DNA from: Sphingobium sp. MI1205
GTDB lineage: Bacteria > Pseudomonadota > Alphaproteobacteria > Sphingomonadales > Sphingomonadaceae
Direction of reading: 5' to 3'
NCBI RefSeq assembly: GCF_001563285.1
Contig: NZ_CP005188.1
Coordinates: 1,803,501 to 1,867,500 of the forward strand
DNA length: 64,000 bases
In this document: piece after piece, positions 1 to 9,059 of the stretch
Layout: each line of letters opens with the position of its first letter
Numbering within the stretch: position 1 is the first letter of the stretch
Made by a program: the position numbers and the translations under genes
The notes under the pieces: generated by a model
Databases searched by the model: none
Seen by the model: only the letters and a program-made list of their open reading frames with translations
What the model was told of the DNA's origin: nothing

Positions 1-715
1 CGCTGTCCAACTCGGCCGTCTCGACCGCGAGGCTTCGCCCGATCGCCGGAGCGAGATCGTAGGCAAGGATTTCGGGCGAAGCGGCGGCATAGTCCACCAT
101 GCTCGCCTTGAGCCGCGCCAGCGCCTCCGCCATATCGGTCGCGGCGCTCGCCAGCAGGCGGGGGGTCGCCAGATGCGCCCAGAGGACAAGACCGGCAAGC
201 AACGCCAGCAAGGCAAGGCTCGTCCAGGGGCTGGCCAGCCACGCAAGGGCAAGGCCGATGGCAGCGCCGGCGAACGCGGCGGGCAATGCCGGCTTACGGA
301 CCAGATTGTCCTCCAGCGCGCCGATGTCCTGCACGAGCCGCGTCACGGCATCGCCCGCCGATACGGCCCGCACGTCGCGCACCGACAGGATGCGGTCGAA
401 CAGGCGCGCGCGAACCGCGGCGAGCGCCATCAAGGCCGCGCGGTGGCCATAGAGCCGTTCGCCGTAACGCGCCGTCGTCCTTACGATCGCGAGCAGCCTG
501 ATCATCGCGCTCGGCACCAGGTAGTTGAAACCCTGCGCGGCCAACACGCCGCCCAGCCCGGCCAGTGCCGCGCCGGTGATGAACCATCCAGACAGGCCCA
601 GCAGCAGGACCGCGGCGATTGTCGCAGCGGAGGCAAGCAAGCCCGCGATTCGGAAGGCGCGGCGTTCGGGGCCGATAGCTTCAGCGAGCAGCAGGTCCAT
701 ATCCGCGCGGCTCAT
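1..715 (-). CDS. cydC: CydC-type ABC exporter subunit (3' part missing, off left edge)
   Basis: The frame opens at an ATG at 713-715 and stays open to the left edge, so about 238 N-terminal residues are visible and the C-terminus with the ATPase domain is missing. The visible part begins MSRADMDLLLAEA and contains hydrophobic helices (AAVLLLGLSGWFITGAALAG and later alanine/leucine-rich spans), as in the membrane domain of CydC. CydC pairs with CydD to form an inner-membrane heterodimeric exporter of thiols (cysteine/glutathione) and possibly haem, needed to assemble cytochrome bd. Its start overlaps the cydD stop by four bases (ATGA), so the two are translationally coupled. The symbol rests on this pairing and on cydABX next door. 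Confidence 0.88.
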   Translation of the reverse strand, partial: MSRADMDLLLAEAIGPERRAFRIAGLLASAATIAAVLLLGLSGWFITGAALAGLGGVLAAQGFNYLVPSAMIRLLAIVRTTARYGERLYGHRAALMALAAVRARLFDRILSVRDVRAVSAGDAVTRLVQDIGALEDNLVRKPALPAAFAGAAIGLALAWLASPWTSLALLALLAGLVLWAHLATPRLLASAATDMAEALARLKASMVDYAAASPEILAYDLAPAIGRSLAVETAELDS

Positions 716-2295
716 GAAAGCACCATTTCTTTGGTGGCGATCGCGGCCAGCTCGGCGCTGTGCGTCACTATCAGGACCGTGCGGCCCTTTGCGGCGGACG
801 CCAGTATCCCGGCGATGTCGGCCGCCGATCCCGCGTCGAGATCCGCGGTCGGTTCGTCGAGCAGCCAGAGCGGCGCGTCCTTGAGCAACACGCGCGCGAT
901 GCCGACGCGCCGGCGTTCCCCACCGGACAGGCCCGACCCGCGATGATCGAGCGGCAAGGCCAATCCCTGTCCGCGCGCTTCGATCATCGGCCCAAGGCCT
1001 GCCAGATGGGCCACGGCTTCGACTGCCGCATCGTCGGCATCGGGACGCGCAAGACGGATATTGTCGGCCAGCGTGCCCGGGACGAACGCAACCGTCTGGC
1101 CCGCCCAGCCGACATGGCCGGGAAGCGCAACCTCGGCCGCATCCCGGCCGTCAACCAGAATCCGTCCCCCACCAATGGGGGCCAGCCCCAGCAGCGCATG
1201 GAGCAGGCTCGATTTGCCGACCCCGGTGCTTCCGCGCAGGGCAAGGCTGGTGCCCGCCGGGATATCCAGCGTGAAGGGACCGATGGCCGTCTCGCCATAG
1301 TCGATCACCACGCCGTCAAAGCGCAGCGCTGGCGGCCCTTCGATCGCGGGTTTCGGCGCGGGCGGAGAAGCGGGCGCGAGCGCTTCAAGGCGTTCCACCG
1401 CAGCCTCCCCGACCTGCTTGTCGTGATAGGCGGCGGCAAGGCGGCGCATGGGAAGATAGAATTCCGGCGCGAGGACAAGAACAAACAGGGCTTGGCCCAG
1501 GGTCAGCTTTTCGGGAGCCGGAAAGGGCAGGATGCCGAGCAGGTTGAAGCCGCAATAGAGCGCGACCAGCGCCACCGACAGCGCCGCGAAGAACTCGATG
1601 ATCGCGCTCGACACGAAGGCGACCTTGAGCACATCGATCGTGCGCGCGGCGACCTCGCGGGTAGCGTCGGCAAGGTGGCGGCCGATACGGTCCTGCGCGG
1701 CGAAGGCGACGATCACCGGGAGCGCGCGCACCCGGTCGACGAACAGGCCCGACAGGCGACTCAGCGCATCGAGCTGGCGCGCGGCGGCCCGCGCGGCCGC
1801 CGTTCCTGCGAGCGCCATGCCCATGGCAAAGGGAATCAGCGTCGCGAGCATGATCACGCCGGCGACCCAGCTCCCAAATACGGCAGCAATCGCGATTATG
1901 AGCGGGGACAGGACCGCGGCGCGGCGCAGCGGCAGGAAGCGGGCATGGAAGCCGCCCAGGTCCTCGATCCGGTCGACGGCATCGGCGACCGCCTCGCCCA
2001 GCATCCGGCGATCCCCCGGCGCGGCGACGAGAATGCCTGGATACACCCGCTGGCGCCAGTTCGTCTTGACGCGCATAGCAGCCGCTTCGCCGGCGTTGGT
2101 CGCACCGATCTGCATCCCGGCGCGAAGCAGGGCGGCGGCTATCAGTCCGCCCGCGGCAAGCGCAAGATGGCCCTGCCCCGCCCCTTGCTCCATTGATGCC
2201 ACGGCTCCGGCCAGCGCCGCCGCCATGAGGATCGCCGCGCCGCTGTCGCCGATCCAGAAAAGGGCCGCAGCCTGTCTATCTAACGGGTTGCTCAT
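712..2295 (-). CDS. cydD: CydD-type ABC exporter, fused permease/ATPase
   Basis: This 527-residue protein has an N-terminal six-helix membrane domain and a C-terminal ABC ATPase. Visible motifs are Walker A GSTGVGKSS (about residue 358), signature LSGGERRR and Walker B LWLLDEPTADLD. With CydC it exports cysteine and glutathione to the periplasm, which is required for haem insertion into cytochrome bd. The length fits CydD (usually 550-590, so slightly short at the N-terminus). It is the first gene of a leftward cydDC operon, divergent from cydABX across a 90-bp gap, so both oxidase and assembly factor can be controlled from one intergenic region. CydD rather than CydC is inferred from gene order and family resemblance. 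Confidence 0.9.
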   Translation of the reverse strand: MSNPLDRQAAALFWIGDSGAAILMAAALAGAVASMEQGAGQGHLALAAGGLIAAALLRAGMQIGATNAGEAAAMRVKTNWRQRVYPGILVAAPGDRRMLGEAVADAVDRIEDLGGFHARFLPLRRAAVLSPLIIAIAAVFGSWVAGVIMLATLIPFAMGMALAGTAAARAAARQLDALSRLSGLFVDRVRALPVIVAFAAQDRIGRHLADATREVAARTIDVLKVAFVSSAIIEFFAALSVALVALYCGFNLLGILPFPAPEKLTLGQALFVLVLAPEFYLPMRRLAAAYHDKQVGEAAVERLEALAPASPPAPKPAIEGPPALRFDGVVIDYGETAIGPFTLDIPAGTSLALRGSTGVGKSSLLHALLGLAPIGGGRILVDGRDAAEVALPGHVGWAGQTVAFVPGTLADNIRLARPDADDAAVEAVAHLAGLGPMIEARGQGLALPLDHRGSGLSGGERRRVGIARVLLKDAPLWLLDEPTADLDAGSAADIAGILASAAKGRTVLIVTHSAELAAIATKEMVLS

Positions 2296-2385
2296 ATACT
2301 CAATTACGAGTAACGAATAATCATAATCTTTTCAACCGACTCAGGACACCCATGGAAGCCGGGCCGGAACGCAAGGAGTCTTGCC
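2296..2385. promoter_or_regulatory. Divergent cydDC / cydABX promoter region
   Basis: This is a 90-bp gap between divergent genes. Its left half is AT-rich (TTACGAGTAACGAATAATC around 2308-2326), unlike the GC-rich surroundings, which is typical of promoter DNA. It contains a short inverted repeat, TTAC-GA-GTAA. A Shine-Dalgarno-like AAGGAG lies just before cydA. No FNR/FixK box (TTGAT-N4-ATCAA) is seen, although bd oxidases are usually oxygen-regulated. The transcription start and regulator are not identifiable from sequence alone. Confidence 0.5.
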
Positions 2386-3972
2386 ATGGACATGGCTGTG
2401 ATCGAGCTTTCACGCCTCCAATTCGCCCTGACGGCTCTCTACCATTTCCTGTTCGTCCCCCTGACGCTCGGCCTCTCCTTCATCCTCGTCATCATGGAGA
2501 GCATCTATGTGATGACGGGCCGTGAGATCTGGCGCACCGTCACGCGCTTCTGGGGCAAGCTGTTCGGTATCAACTTCGTGCTGGGCGTCGCTACCGGCAT
2601 TACCATGGAATTCCAGTTCGGCACCAACTGGTCCTACTATTCGCATTATGTCGGCGACATCTTCGGCGCGCCGCTCGCCATCGAAGGGCTGATGGCCTTC
2701 TTCCTCGAAGCGACGTTCGTGGGCCTCATGTTCTTCGGATGGGACAAGCTGTCCAGGGTCGGGCATCTGCTCACCACCTTCATGGTGGCTCTCGGCTCGA
2801 ACCTATCGGCGCTGTGGATCCTCGTCGCCAATGGCTGGATGCAGAATCCGGTGGGATCGCGCTTCAATCCCGAAACGATGCGGATGGAAGTCTCCGACTT
2901 CATGGCGGTGCTGTTCAATCCGGTCGCGCAGGCGAAGTTCGTCCATACGGTGAGCGCGGGCTATGTCTGCGCCTCCGTTTTCGTGCTGGGCGTCTCGGCC
3001 TGGTATCTGCTCAAGGGCAAGTGGGTCGCGGTCGCGCGGCGCAGCTTCACGGTCGCCGCCGCCTTCGGCCTTGCCTCGTCGCTGTCGGTCGTCGTGCTCG
3101 GCGACGAAAGCGGCTACGCGCTGACCGATAACCAGAAGATGAAGCTCGCCGCGCTCGAGGCCATGTGGCACACTGAGCCCGCGCCCGCGGGCATTGCCGT
3201 TGTCGGCTTTCCCAGCGTCGCCGACCGCGAGACCTATTTCGAGGTCAAGATCCCCTATGTGCTCGGTCTCATCTCCACGCGCAGCCTGACGGGCGAAGTC
3301 TCCGGCATCTTCGAACTGGTCGCCAGGGCGCAGGACCGCATCGAGAACGGCATCAAGGCCTATGATGCGGTGGAAAAGCTGAAGGTGGACCAGAAGGACA
3401 TGGTCGCGCGCGAGGCATTCGAGGAAGCCAAGGCCGATCTTGGCTATGCCCTGCTGCTGAAACGCTTCGTCGCCGATCCGCGGCAAGCCACGCCCCAGGA
3501 CATCGAAAAGGCCGCATGGTCGACCGTGCCCAATGTCCCGGTGATGTTCTGGGTGTTCCGGGTGATGGCCGGCCTCGGCTTCTTCTTCATCGCCTTCTTC
3601 GGCGCCGCCTTCTGGATGGCTTCGATCCGCAAGCTGAACTGCGACAGCCGCTTCTGCCGCACCTTCCTGCGCGCGGCGGTCTGGGTCATCCCGCTGCCGT
3701 GGATCGCCATCGAATTTGGCTGGATCCTGGCCGAGATCGGCCGCCAGCCCTGGGCGATCGATGGCGTTCTGCCGACGTTCCTTGCCGCCTCGAGCCTGAC
3801 CGTCGCGCAGCTCTGGACGACGATCATCGGGTTCACGGTGATCTATGGCGCGCTCGCCGTCATCGAAGTGCGGCTGATGCTGGCGGCAATCCGCAAGGGA
3901 CCGGACCAGCATCGGCCTCCGGCGCCATCCCCCGAAACCCACAGCGGCTACGCGCCCATCCCTGCCGAATAA
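2386..3972 (+). CDS. cydA: Cytochrome bd ubiquinol oxidase subunit I
   Basis: The 528-residue protein is the catalytic subunit of cytochrome bd, the high-affinity inner-membrane quinol oxidase that reduces O2 to water without pumping protons. Haem ligands expected from E. coli CydA are present: His20 in ALYHFLF, His187 in FVHTVSAGY and Met394 in FRVMAGLGFF. The conserved GRQPW motif lies near the C-terminus. The central quinol-binding loop is long, as in the E. coli-type enzyme. A second ATG two codons downstream is an alternative start. It is followed after 12 bases by cydB and then cydX, a standard operon. Confidence 0.97.
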   Translation: MDMAVIELSRLQFALTALYHFLFVPLTLGLSFILVIMESIYVMTGREIWRTVTRFWGKLFGINFVLGVATGITMEFQFGTNWSYYSHYVGDIFGAPLAIEGLMAFFLEATFVGLMFFGWDKLSRVGHLLTTFMVALGSNLSALWILVANGWMQNPVGSRFNPETMRMEVSDFMAVLFNPVAQAKFVHTVSAGYVCASVFVLGVSAWYLLKGKWVAVARRSFTVAAAFGLASSLSVVVLGDESGYALTDNQKMKLAALEAMWHTEPAPAGIAVVGFPSVADRETYFEVKIPYVLGLISTRSLTGEVSGIFELVARAQDRIENGIKAYDAVEKLKVDQKDMVAREAFEEAKADLGYALLLKRFVADPRQATPQDIEKAAWSTVPNVPVMFWVFRVMAGLGFFFIAFFGAAFWMASIRKLNCDSRFCRTFLRAAVWVIPLPWIAIEFGWILAEIGRQPWAIDGVLPTFLAASSLTVAQLWTTIIGFTVIYGALAVIEVRLMLAAIRKGPDQHRPPAPSPETHSGYAPIPAE

Positions 3973-3984
3973 GGAGAACAGGTC

Positions 3985-5133
3985 ATGGCACCTCCCATCG
4001 ACTATGAAACGCTCCGGCTGATCTGGTGGCTGCTGATGGGCGTCCTCCTGATCGGCTTCACTCTCACCGACGGCTTCGACCTCGGCACCGCCGCGCTGCT
4101 GCCCTTCGTCGCGAAGACCGACGCCGAACGGCGTCTCGTCATCAACTCGATCGGCGCGACCTGGGAAGGCAACCAGGTCTGGTTCATCCTCGGCGGCGGC
4201 GCGATCTTCGCGGCCTGGCCGTTCGTCTATGCGGTCAGCTTCTCGGGCTTCTATCTGGCCATGTTCCTCGTCCTCGCCGCGCTCATCCTGCGGCCCGTGG
4301 GCTTCAAATACCGCTCGAAGAAGCCCGATGCCACATGGCGCTCGCGCTGGGATTGGGCGCTGTTCGTCGGCGGGTTCGTGCCTGCGCTGGTGTTCGGCGT
4401 CGCGGTCGGCAATGTCCTGACCGGCATCCCCTTCCGGCTCGATAGCGATCTGCGCTCCTTCTACGAGGGCAGCCTGCTCGGCCTGTTCCATCCGTTCTCG
4501 CTGGTCGCCGGGCTGCTCTCGGTCGCCATGATCGTGCTGCACGGCGCGAGCTGGCTTGCGATCAAGATCGAACGCGGCGTCGTGCATGACCGCGCGCGCG
4601 CCTTCGGCAAGGTCGCGGCGGTCGCGTCGATCCTGCTGTTCGCGCTGGGCGGGGTCATGGTCGCGAAAATGGGCATGGGCTTCCGCCTGACCCATGCGGC
4701 CGATCCGCTCGGCCCGTCCAATCCGCTGCTGTCGGGAACGGTCGCGGCGCCGGGGGCCTGGCTCAACAATTATGGCGCCCATCCCTGGATGCTGATCGCC
4801 CCGATCCTCGGCTTCGCGGGGCCGCTGCTGGCGTGGATCGGCATCCGCAAGGGCCGCGAGGTTCTGGCCTTTGGCGGCTCATCGATCGGCGCGATCGGCA
4901 TCATCGCGACCGTGGGCCTCTCGATGTTCCCGTTCATCCTGCCCAGTTCGATCGACCCGGCCTCGAGCCTGACGGTCTGGAACGCCTCGTCCAGCCATGT
5001 GACTTTGTTCATCATGCTGGCCGTGACGGTGATCTTCCTGCCGATCATCCTGCTCTACACCGCCTGGGTCTACAAGGTCCTGTTCGGCCGCATCACGCTG
5101 CGCGATGTCGACACCAACCCCGACTATTACTGA
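3985..5133 (+). CDS. cydB: Cytochrome bd ubiquinol oxidase subunit II
   Basis: The 382-residue polytopic protein has eight or more hydrophobic helices and the family motif LTDGFDLGTAALLPF near the N-terminus (about residues 26-40), together with WEGNQVW (about 56-62). CydB forms the structural partner of CydA in the membrane and carries no haem ligands itself. Length matches the usual 378-385 residues. AAGGAG precedes the start, and the gene lies between cydA and cydX in the same direction with 12- and 14-base gaps, so the three are almost certainly one transcript. Confidence 0.97.
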   Translation: MAPPIDYETLRLIWWLLMGVLLIGFTLTDGFDLGTAALLPFVAKTDAERRLVINSIGATWEGNQVWFILGGGAIFAAWPFVYAVSFSGFYLAMFLVLAALILRPVGFKYRSKKPDATWRSRWDWALFVGGFVPALVFGVAVGNVLTGIPFRLDSDLRSFYEGSLLGLFHPFSLVAGLLSVAMIVLHGASWLAIKIERGVVHDRARAFGKVAAVASILLFALGGVMVAKMGMGFRLTHAADPLGPSNPLLSGTVAAPGAWLNNYGAHPWMLIAPILGFAGPLLAWIGIRKGREVLAFGGSSIGAIGIIATVGLSMFPFILPSSIDPASSLTVWNASSSHVTLFIMLAVTVIFLPIILLYTAWVYKVLFGRITLRDVDTNPDYY

Positions 5134-5147
5134 AAGGACGACTTTCC

Positions 5148-5258
5148 ATGTGGTATTTCAGTTGGATTCTGGGCGTGGGCCTCGCCGTCGGGTTCGGTAT
5201 CCTCAACGGCATGTGGCATGAATTCCACGCCGATCCCGATGAGGACATTGCGGCCTGA
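5148..5258 (+). CDS. cydX: Cytochrome bd small subunit CydX
   Basis: This 36-codon ORF directly follows cydB. The peptide begins MWYFSWILGVG, has a single transmembrane helix, then an acidic tail (FHADPDEDIAA). CydX/YbgT peptides share the N-terminal MWYF-W-LG pattern and stabilise the di-haem site of cytochrome bd. A ribosome-binding site, GAAAGGA, sits 8-14 bases upstream. It is short enough to be missed by automatic annotation. Gene order cydA-cydB-cydX and the motif make the call firm. Confidence 0.93.
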   Translation: MWYFSWILGVGLAVGFGILNGMWHEFHADPDEDIAA

Positions 5259-5270
5259 CCGCGACGGATC

Positions 5271-6059
5271 ATGATTGCCATCGGCCCTCTCGCGCTCGCG
5301 TTGGAACGGCTGTTCGCGATTCTCGGGATCATCGCCTTCCTGGCGGCGGCGAACTGGATAGGCCGCCGTCGCGGCGTGGATTGCGATACGGCCGCGTGGC
5401 GGGCATTGCTCGCTGGCCTCGTTGCAGCTCGCGCGGGTTTTGTGGCGCAGAACTGGCATGCCTTCGCCATCGAACCCGCAACCATCCTCTATGTCTGGCA
5501 AGGAGGTTTCTCGCCGCTCCCCGGTCTGGTGACTGCCGCAATCGTGCTGGGCGTGTCACTACGGCGATCTCGCGCCCTAGCACCTTTGACACTCGTCTTC
5601 GCGGGCTGCGTCGCGGTCACATCCGGCGCCACGGCAGCGGCCCTTGCCTCGGCGCAGCGACCTCTACCGCAAGGAATCGTTCTCCAGTCGCTGGACAGCG
5701 GAACGAGCCTGCTCGACGATCGCCGGGGCAAGCCGTTCGTCGTCAATCTCTGGGCAACCTGGTGCCCGCCGTGCCAGCGTGAAATGCCGATGATGGTCGT
5801 AGAAGCGGCACACTCGGCCGTGCCGATCCTGCTTGTCAATCAGGGCGAGGATGCAGACAACGTACGTGCGTGGCTGGACAGCAAGCGCCTTGAAGCGGCG
5901 CACGTCCATCTCGACCGCGACCTGCGCATAGCTGCCGCGACCGGCTCGGCCGGGCTTCCCGCGACGCTGTTCGTCGACAGCAAAGGCGTGATCCGTGCGC
6001 TCCATGTCGGTGAAATCTCGCGGGCCGCCCTGCTCGCGGGACTACGCGATCTGAAGTAG
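5271..6059 (+). CDS. Membrane-anchored TlpA/DsbE-like thioredoxin-fold protein
   Basis: The 262-residue protein has two parts. Residues 1-130 are hydrophobic with about four membrane spans and a weak resemblance to the Lgt (prolipoprotein diacylglyceryl transferase) membrane scaffold. Residues 135-262 form a thioredoxin-like domain with the redox motif WCPPC (Cys165, Cys168) and the cis-proline region SAGLPATLF. Such proteins reduce disulfides in the periplasm, often during cytochrome maturation. It starts 12 bases after cydX in the same direction and is probably co-transcribed, which suggests a role in keeping thiols reduced during bd oxidase assembly alongside CydDC. That role is inferred. 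Confidence 0.85.
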   Translation: MIAIGPLALALERLFAILGIIAFLAAANWIGRRRGVDCDTAAWRALLAGLVAARAGFVAQNWHAFAIEPATILYVWQGGFSPLPGLVTAAIVLGVSLRRSRALAPLTLVFAGCVAVTSGATAAALASAQRPLPQGIVLQSLDSGTSLLDDRRGKPFVVNLWATWCPPCQREMPMMVVEAAHSAVPILLVNQGEDADNVRAWLDSKRLEAAHVHLDRDLRIAAATGSAGLPATLFVDSKGVIRALHVGEISRAALLAGLRDLK

Positions 6060-6081
6060 AGTTTCGATCAAGGAGAAGACC

Positions 6082-6561
6082 ATGACCAGACAAGTGAATA
6101 TTGGAATCGGCGAGGAAGATCGGGTTGCGATTTGCGAAGGCCTGAGCCGCCTCCTGGCGGACACCTACACTCTCTATCTGACCTCGCACAACTTTCACTG
6201 GAACGTGACCGGGCCGATGTTCAACAGCCTCCATGCCATGTTCATGACGCAATATACCGAGTTGTGGAACGCGATCGACCCGATCGCCGAACGCATCCGC
6301 TCGCTCGGACAGCCCGCACCCGGTTCCTACGCGCAGTTCGCCAAACTCAGTTCCCTGCCCGACGCGCCGGAAGTGCCGCCGAAGGCGCTCGACATGGTCG
6401 ACATCCTCGCCAAGGGGCATGAAGCGGCCGCCCGCACGGCGCGCACGCTGTTCCCTCTGGTCGAGAAGGCGAGCGACGAGCCGACCGCGGACCTGCTCAC
6501 CCAACGGATCGGCGTGCATGAGCAGGCCGCATGGATGCTGCGCGCCCTGCTCGAAGAGTAA
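6082..6561 (+). CDS. dps: Dps-family DNA-protecting ferritin
   Basis: The 159-residue protein carries the Dps ferroxidase signature HNFHWNVTGPMFNSLHAMF (about residues 35-53), with the His and Asp/Glu residues that build the intersubunit iron site. Dps dodecamers oxidise Fe2+ with H2O2, store iron and coat DNA in starved cells. It follows the thioredoxin-like gene by 22 bases with an AAGGAGA ribosome site, so it may belong to the cyd transcript. A GC hairpin lies just downstream. Confidence 0.94.
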   Translation: MTRQVNIGIGEEDRVAICEGLSRLLADTYTLYLTSHNFHWNVTGPMFNSLHAMFMTQYTELWNAIDPIAERIRSLGQPAPGSYAQFAKLSSLPDAPEVPPKALDMVDILAKGHEAAARTARTLFPLVEKASDEPTADLLTQRIGVHEQAAWMLRALLEE

Positions 6562-6577
6562 GACACGCTCAACGACT

Positions 6578-6612
6578 GGCCCCGGCCGCGCAATCTCTGC
6601 GAGGCCGGGGCC
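6578..6612 (+). terminator. GC-rich hairpin after dps
   Basis: A perfect 10-bp inverted repeat (GGCCCCGGCC at 6578-6587, GGCCGGGGCC at 6603-6612) with a 15-base loop lies 16 bases after the dps stop. No T-run follows, so it could be a weak terminator, an attenuator or an mRNA-stabilising element between dps and the ferritin-like gene. Confidence 0.5.
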
Positions 6613-6646
6613 GTTAGCGAACTGCCGCCATTGAAAGGACGAGACC

Positions 6647-7063
6647 TTGGCTACGTCAAAGCTGGCAAACATCCTCCTCGATGCGCTCGAAGACGAGCGG
6701 AAGGCGGAGGCGACCTATGCCGCCGTGATCGAAAAGTTCGGCCCTGTCCGGCCCTTTTCCAACATCATAGAGGCCGAACAGCGCCATGCCGCCGCACTTG
6801 AGCGCCAGCTTGCCCGGCTGGGCATCGACGTACCGCCCGATCCATGGACGGGGAAAGTGGCGGCACCAGCTTCTCTCGCGCAGGCTTGCGAAAGCGCGGT
6901 CCAGGGCGAGATCGAGAATATCGCGCTTTACGACCGGCTGATCCCGATGGTCGACGACCCCGCGGCGCGCCAGGTGATGGAAAACCTGCAGGCCGCCTCG
7001 CGCGAGCGCCACCTTCCAGCTTTCAGGCAATGCCTGGAGCGGGAACGCGATCGCCGTTCGTGA
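6647..7063 (+). CDS. Ferritin-like four-helix protein (DUF2202 type)
   Basis: The 138-residue, all-helical protein has two repeated Glu-rich helices with ExxH-type metal ligands: LEDERKAEATY, then EAEQRHAAAL, and later GEIENIALYD and ASRERHLPAF. This is the ferritin/rubrerythrin-like arrangement of the DUF2202 family. A di-iron site is therefore likely, though the reaction (iron storage, peroxide removal) is unknown. The start is a TTG preceded by GAAAGGA; no ATG is available nearby. Its place after dps suggests iron/oxidative stress protection. Confidence 0.75.
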   Translation: MATSKLANILLDALEDERKAEATYAAVIEKFGPVRPFSNIIEAEQRHAAALERQLARLGIDVPPDPWTGKVAAPASLAQACESAVQGEIENIALYDRLIPMVDDPAARQVMENLQAASRERHLPAFRQCLERERDRRS

Positions 7064-7165
7064 CGGCCTCCCTCAATCGCGATCACTCAGGCACAGGCTG
7101 CTTTTGGGATCCGTAATCGACGGTGGATGGCATCGACAGAGGGCGCGAGGCATGACCTGTCGGCG

Positions 7166-7300
7166 TCAGCGCCTTTGGCGTTCCTCGAACAGCTGCGCTT
7201 TCTCGTACATTTCCTTCGCCTCGGCGAGGCACACATCACGTCTGTTCAGATAGACATCGCTGTTTCGGACTGCCGGCTTGAGATCCGGTTTCGGAATCAT
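7166..7300 (-). CDS. Small hypothetical protein coupled to zapE
   Basis: A 44-codon ORF begins at the ATG that overlaps the zapE stop (ATGA, 7297-7300), implying translational coupling. The predicted peptide starts MIPKPDLKPAVRNSDVYLN, is charged and mainly helical (AEAKEMYEKAQLFEERQRR at the end), and has no signal peptide or membrane span. It matches no family I recognise. The overlap with zapE is the main evidence that it is real. Confidence 0.45.
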   Translation of the reverse strand: MIPKPDLKPAVRNSDVYLNRRDVCLAEAKEMYEKAQLFEERQRR

Positions 7301-8490
7301 TCCATAAGCCTTTGTGTTCTCGATGGACGCTGAACCTCGGCGAGCGCGACCTCGTCGCTCACTCCATGACCGCGGGCGAGATAGTCCTGCGATCCCATTT
7401 CGTTGAGGCGCGAGATCGTCCGCTCGAACTCGAAGGCGTCGTCTGCCGCGCAATACAGCGCGTCGGGTTCGCGATCGGCGGAAGCCAGCAGCTTGACGCC
7501 ATTTTCATAGAAGGCGTCGATCAGTGTCTTGAATCGCGCCGCTTCCGATTTCCGGTTTGCGTCGAGAACGGGGATCCCGACCAGGATCACGGTGTGATAG
7601 CGGTAGGCCAATGCAAGATAATCGGGAATGCCGCGCGGTTCGCCGCATAGCCGCTTGAATGAGAAGACGGCCACGCCTTTCAGCGACTTGGGCACGAACA
7701 GTTCTCGTCCGCCCTTGATTGCCAGTGTTTCGGAGGGAACATGCTCCCGGTCCTCGACCGGAAAATCGGTCAACCGGAAGAACGCCCGGCTCAGGGCTTC
7801 CGTCGCCGCATCGCCATTGGGCACGTGCCAGGTCTGGAACCCTCCAAGGCGCTGCATGCGATAGTCAGTCGGCCCATCCAGGGTGAGCACATCGAGCCGA
7901 TCCTTGAGGAGCGCGATGAATGGCAGAAAATGTTCGCGGTTGAGGCCGTTCTTGTAGAGGTCCTGAGGCGGCCGGTTGGATGTAGCGACCACGGTAACGC
8001 CATGTCCGATGATCCGGGTAAACAGCCTCGACAGGATCATCGCGTCAGCCGAATTGGTTACGATCATTTCGTCGAAGGCGATCAGCCGCGCTTCGGCCGC
8101 GATGGCATCGGCGACCGGCAATATCGGATCGCCGGTCTCCTTGGCGCGTTCGGAGCGTAGCCGGTCATGCACCTCCTGCATGAACTCGTGGAAGTGGACG
8201 CGCCGTTTCCCGGCGATCTCGACGCAGTCGAAGAAGAGATCCATCAGCATCGATTTGCCGCGGCCGACCCCTCCCCAGAGATAGACTCCCCGCACGGGAT
8301 CGGGTTTGCGCCTGACGAAACGCGACAGGAGGCCCTGACGGCGCGCCTGTGCTTCCAATTCCGCAACCGCCTTGCCGAAACGCAGAGCGACCTGCCGCTG
8401 GGCGTCGTCAGGGCGCAGCTGACCCGTTGAAATGGCGTTCACGTAACGCGTCAGGACTTTGCTCTGAGGCAAGACAAAGTTCTCCGGCAA
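7297..8490 (-). CDS. zapE: AFG1-like ATPase, ZapE family
   Basis: The 397-residue P-loop ATPase has Walker A GGVGRGKSMLMD (about residues 72-83), then FHEFMQEVHDRL and the Walker B/sensor stretch LIAFDEMIVTN, all hallmarks of the AFG1/ZapE family. In E. coli ZapE modulates the FtsZ ring under oxygen-limited or stress growth; mitochondrial AFG1 acts in respiratory complex quality control. Its presence beside bd oxidase and stress genes fits an oxygen-limitation role. Chromosomal copies are common, so this could be a second copy on an accessory element. Confidence 0.9.
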   Translation of the reverse strand: MPENFVLPQSKVLTRYVNAISTGQLRPDDAQRQVALRFGKAVAELEAQARRQGLLSRFVRRKPDPVRGVYLWGGVGRGKSMLMDLFFDCVEIAGKRRVHFHEFMQEVHDRLRSERAKETGDPILPVADAIAAEARLIAFDEMIVTNSADAMILSRLFTRIIGHGVTVVATSNRPPQDLYKNGLNREHFLPFIALLKDRLDVLTLDGPTDYRMQRLGGFQTWHVPNGDAATEALSRAFFRLTDFPVEDREHVPSETLAIKGGRELFVPKSLKGVAVFSFKRLCGEPRGIPDYLALAYRYHTVILVGIPVLDANRKSEAARFKTLIDAFYENGVKLLASADREPDALYCAADDAFEFERTISRLNEMGSQDYLARGHGVSDEVALAEVQRPSRTQRLME

Positions 8491-8575
8491 AAAGTTGAAT
8501 TTGAGAAGTCGCGCATCGGCCCGACAGCCTCATACCCTGGTCAATCTCGAGACTGGCCACGGCCGAAGCTGAAGA

Positions 8576-9059
8576 TCATGTATCGGCGTCGTCCGGAATT
8601 GCTCCCGGGCGTTCCCTGCGAAACCCATGCATGCCGAACCACCACTGCAAGGCAATGATGGCTCCCTTGGCGGGCTGAAGCAGCCCGACCATCAGGAGCA
8701 ACGCCAACGGAAGCAGGATCGCCATCAACATCGGCACGGACATTTCCGCGCGACTGGTCACGGCGATAATGAGCGGCGCCATCAGATGCCCCGTCACGAA
8801 GATCGAGACATAGGCCGGGAAATCATCAGCTTGCTGATGCGTCCAGTCCTGGCCGCATTGCGGGCAATGAGGGATCGGTTTCAGGAACCGCATGAACAGG
8901 CGCGCCTCGCCGCACCGGGGGCATCGCCCGCGCAACCCGCGCAGGATCGCGGCCCAACCTGTGACCGGCAAGACAAGCTTGCCGGTTACCGATCCCTGTT
9001 CATGAGCGGGCATGGATTCTGGCTTTTCGTGAAACTTGTCAAAGGGGAACCGGATGAGG

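Noticed and set aside
2308..2318. TTAC-GA-GTAA inverted repeat upstream of cydA as a regulator site
   Set aside because: Only four-base arms; likely by chance in AT-rich promoter DNA.
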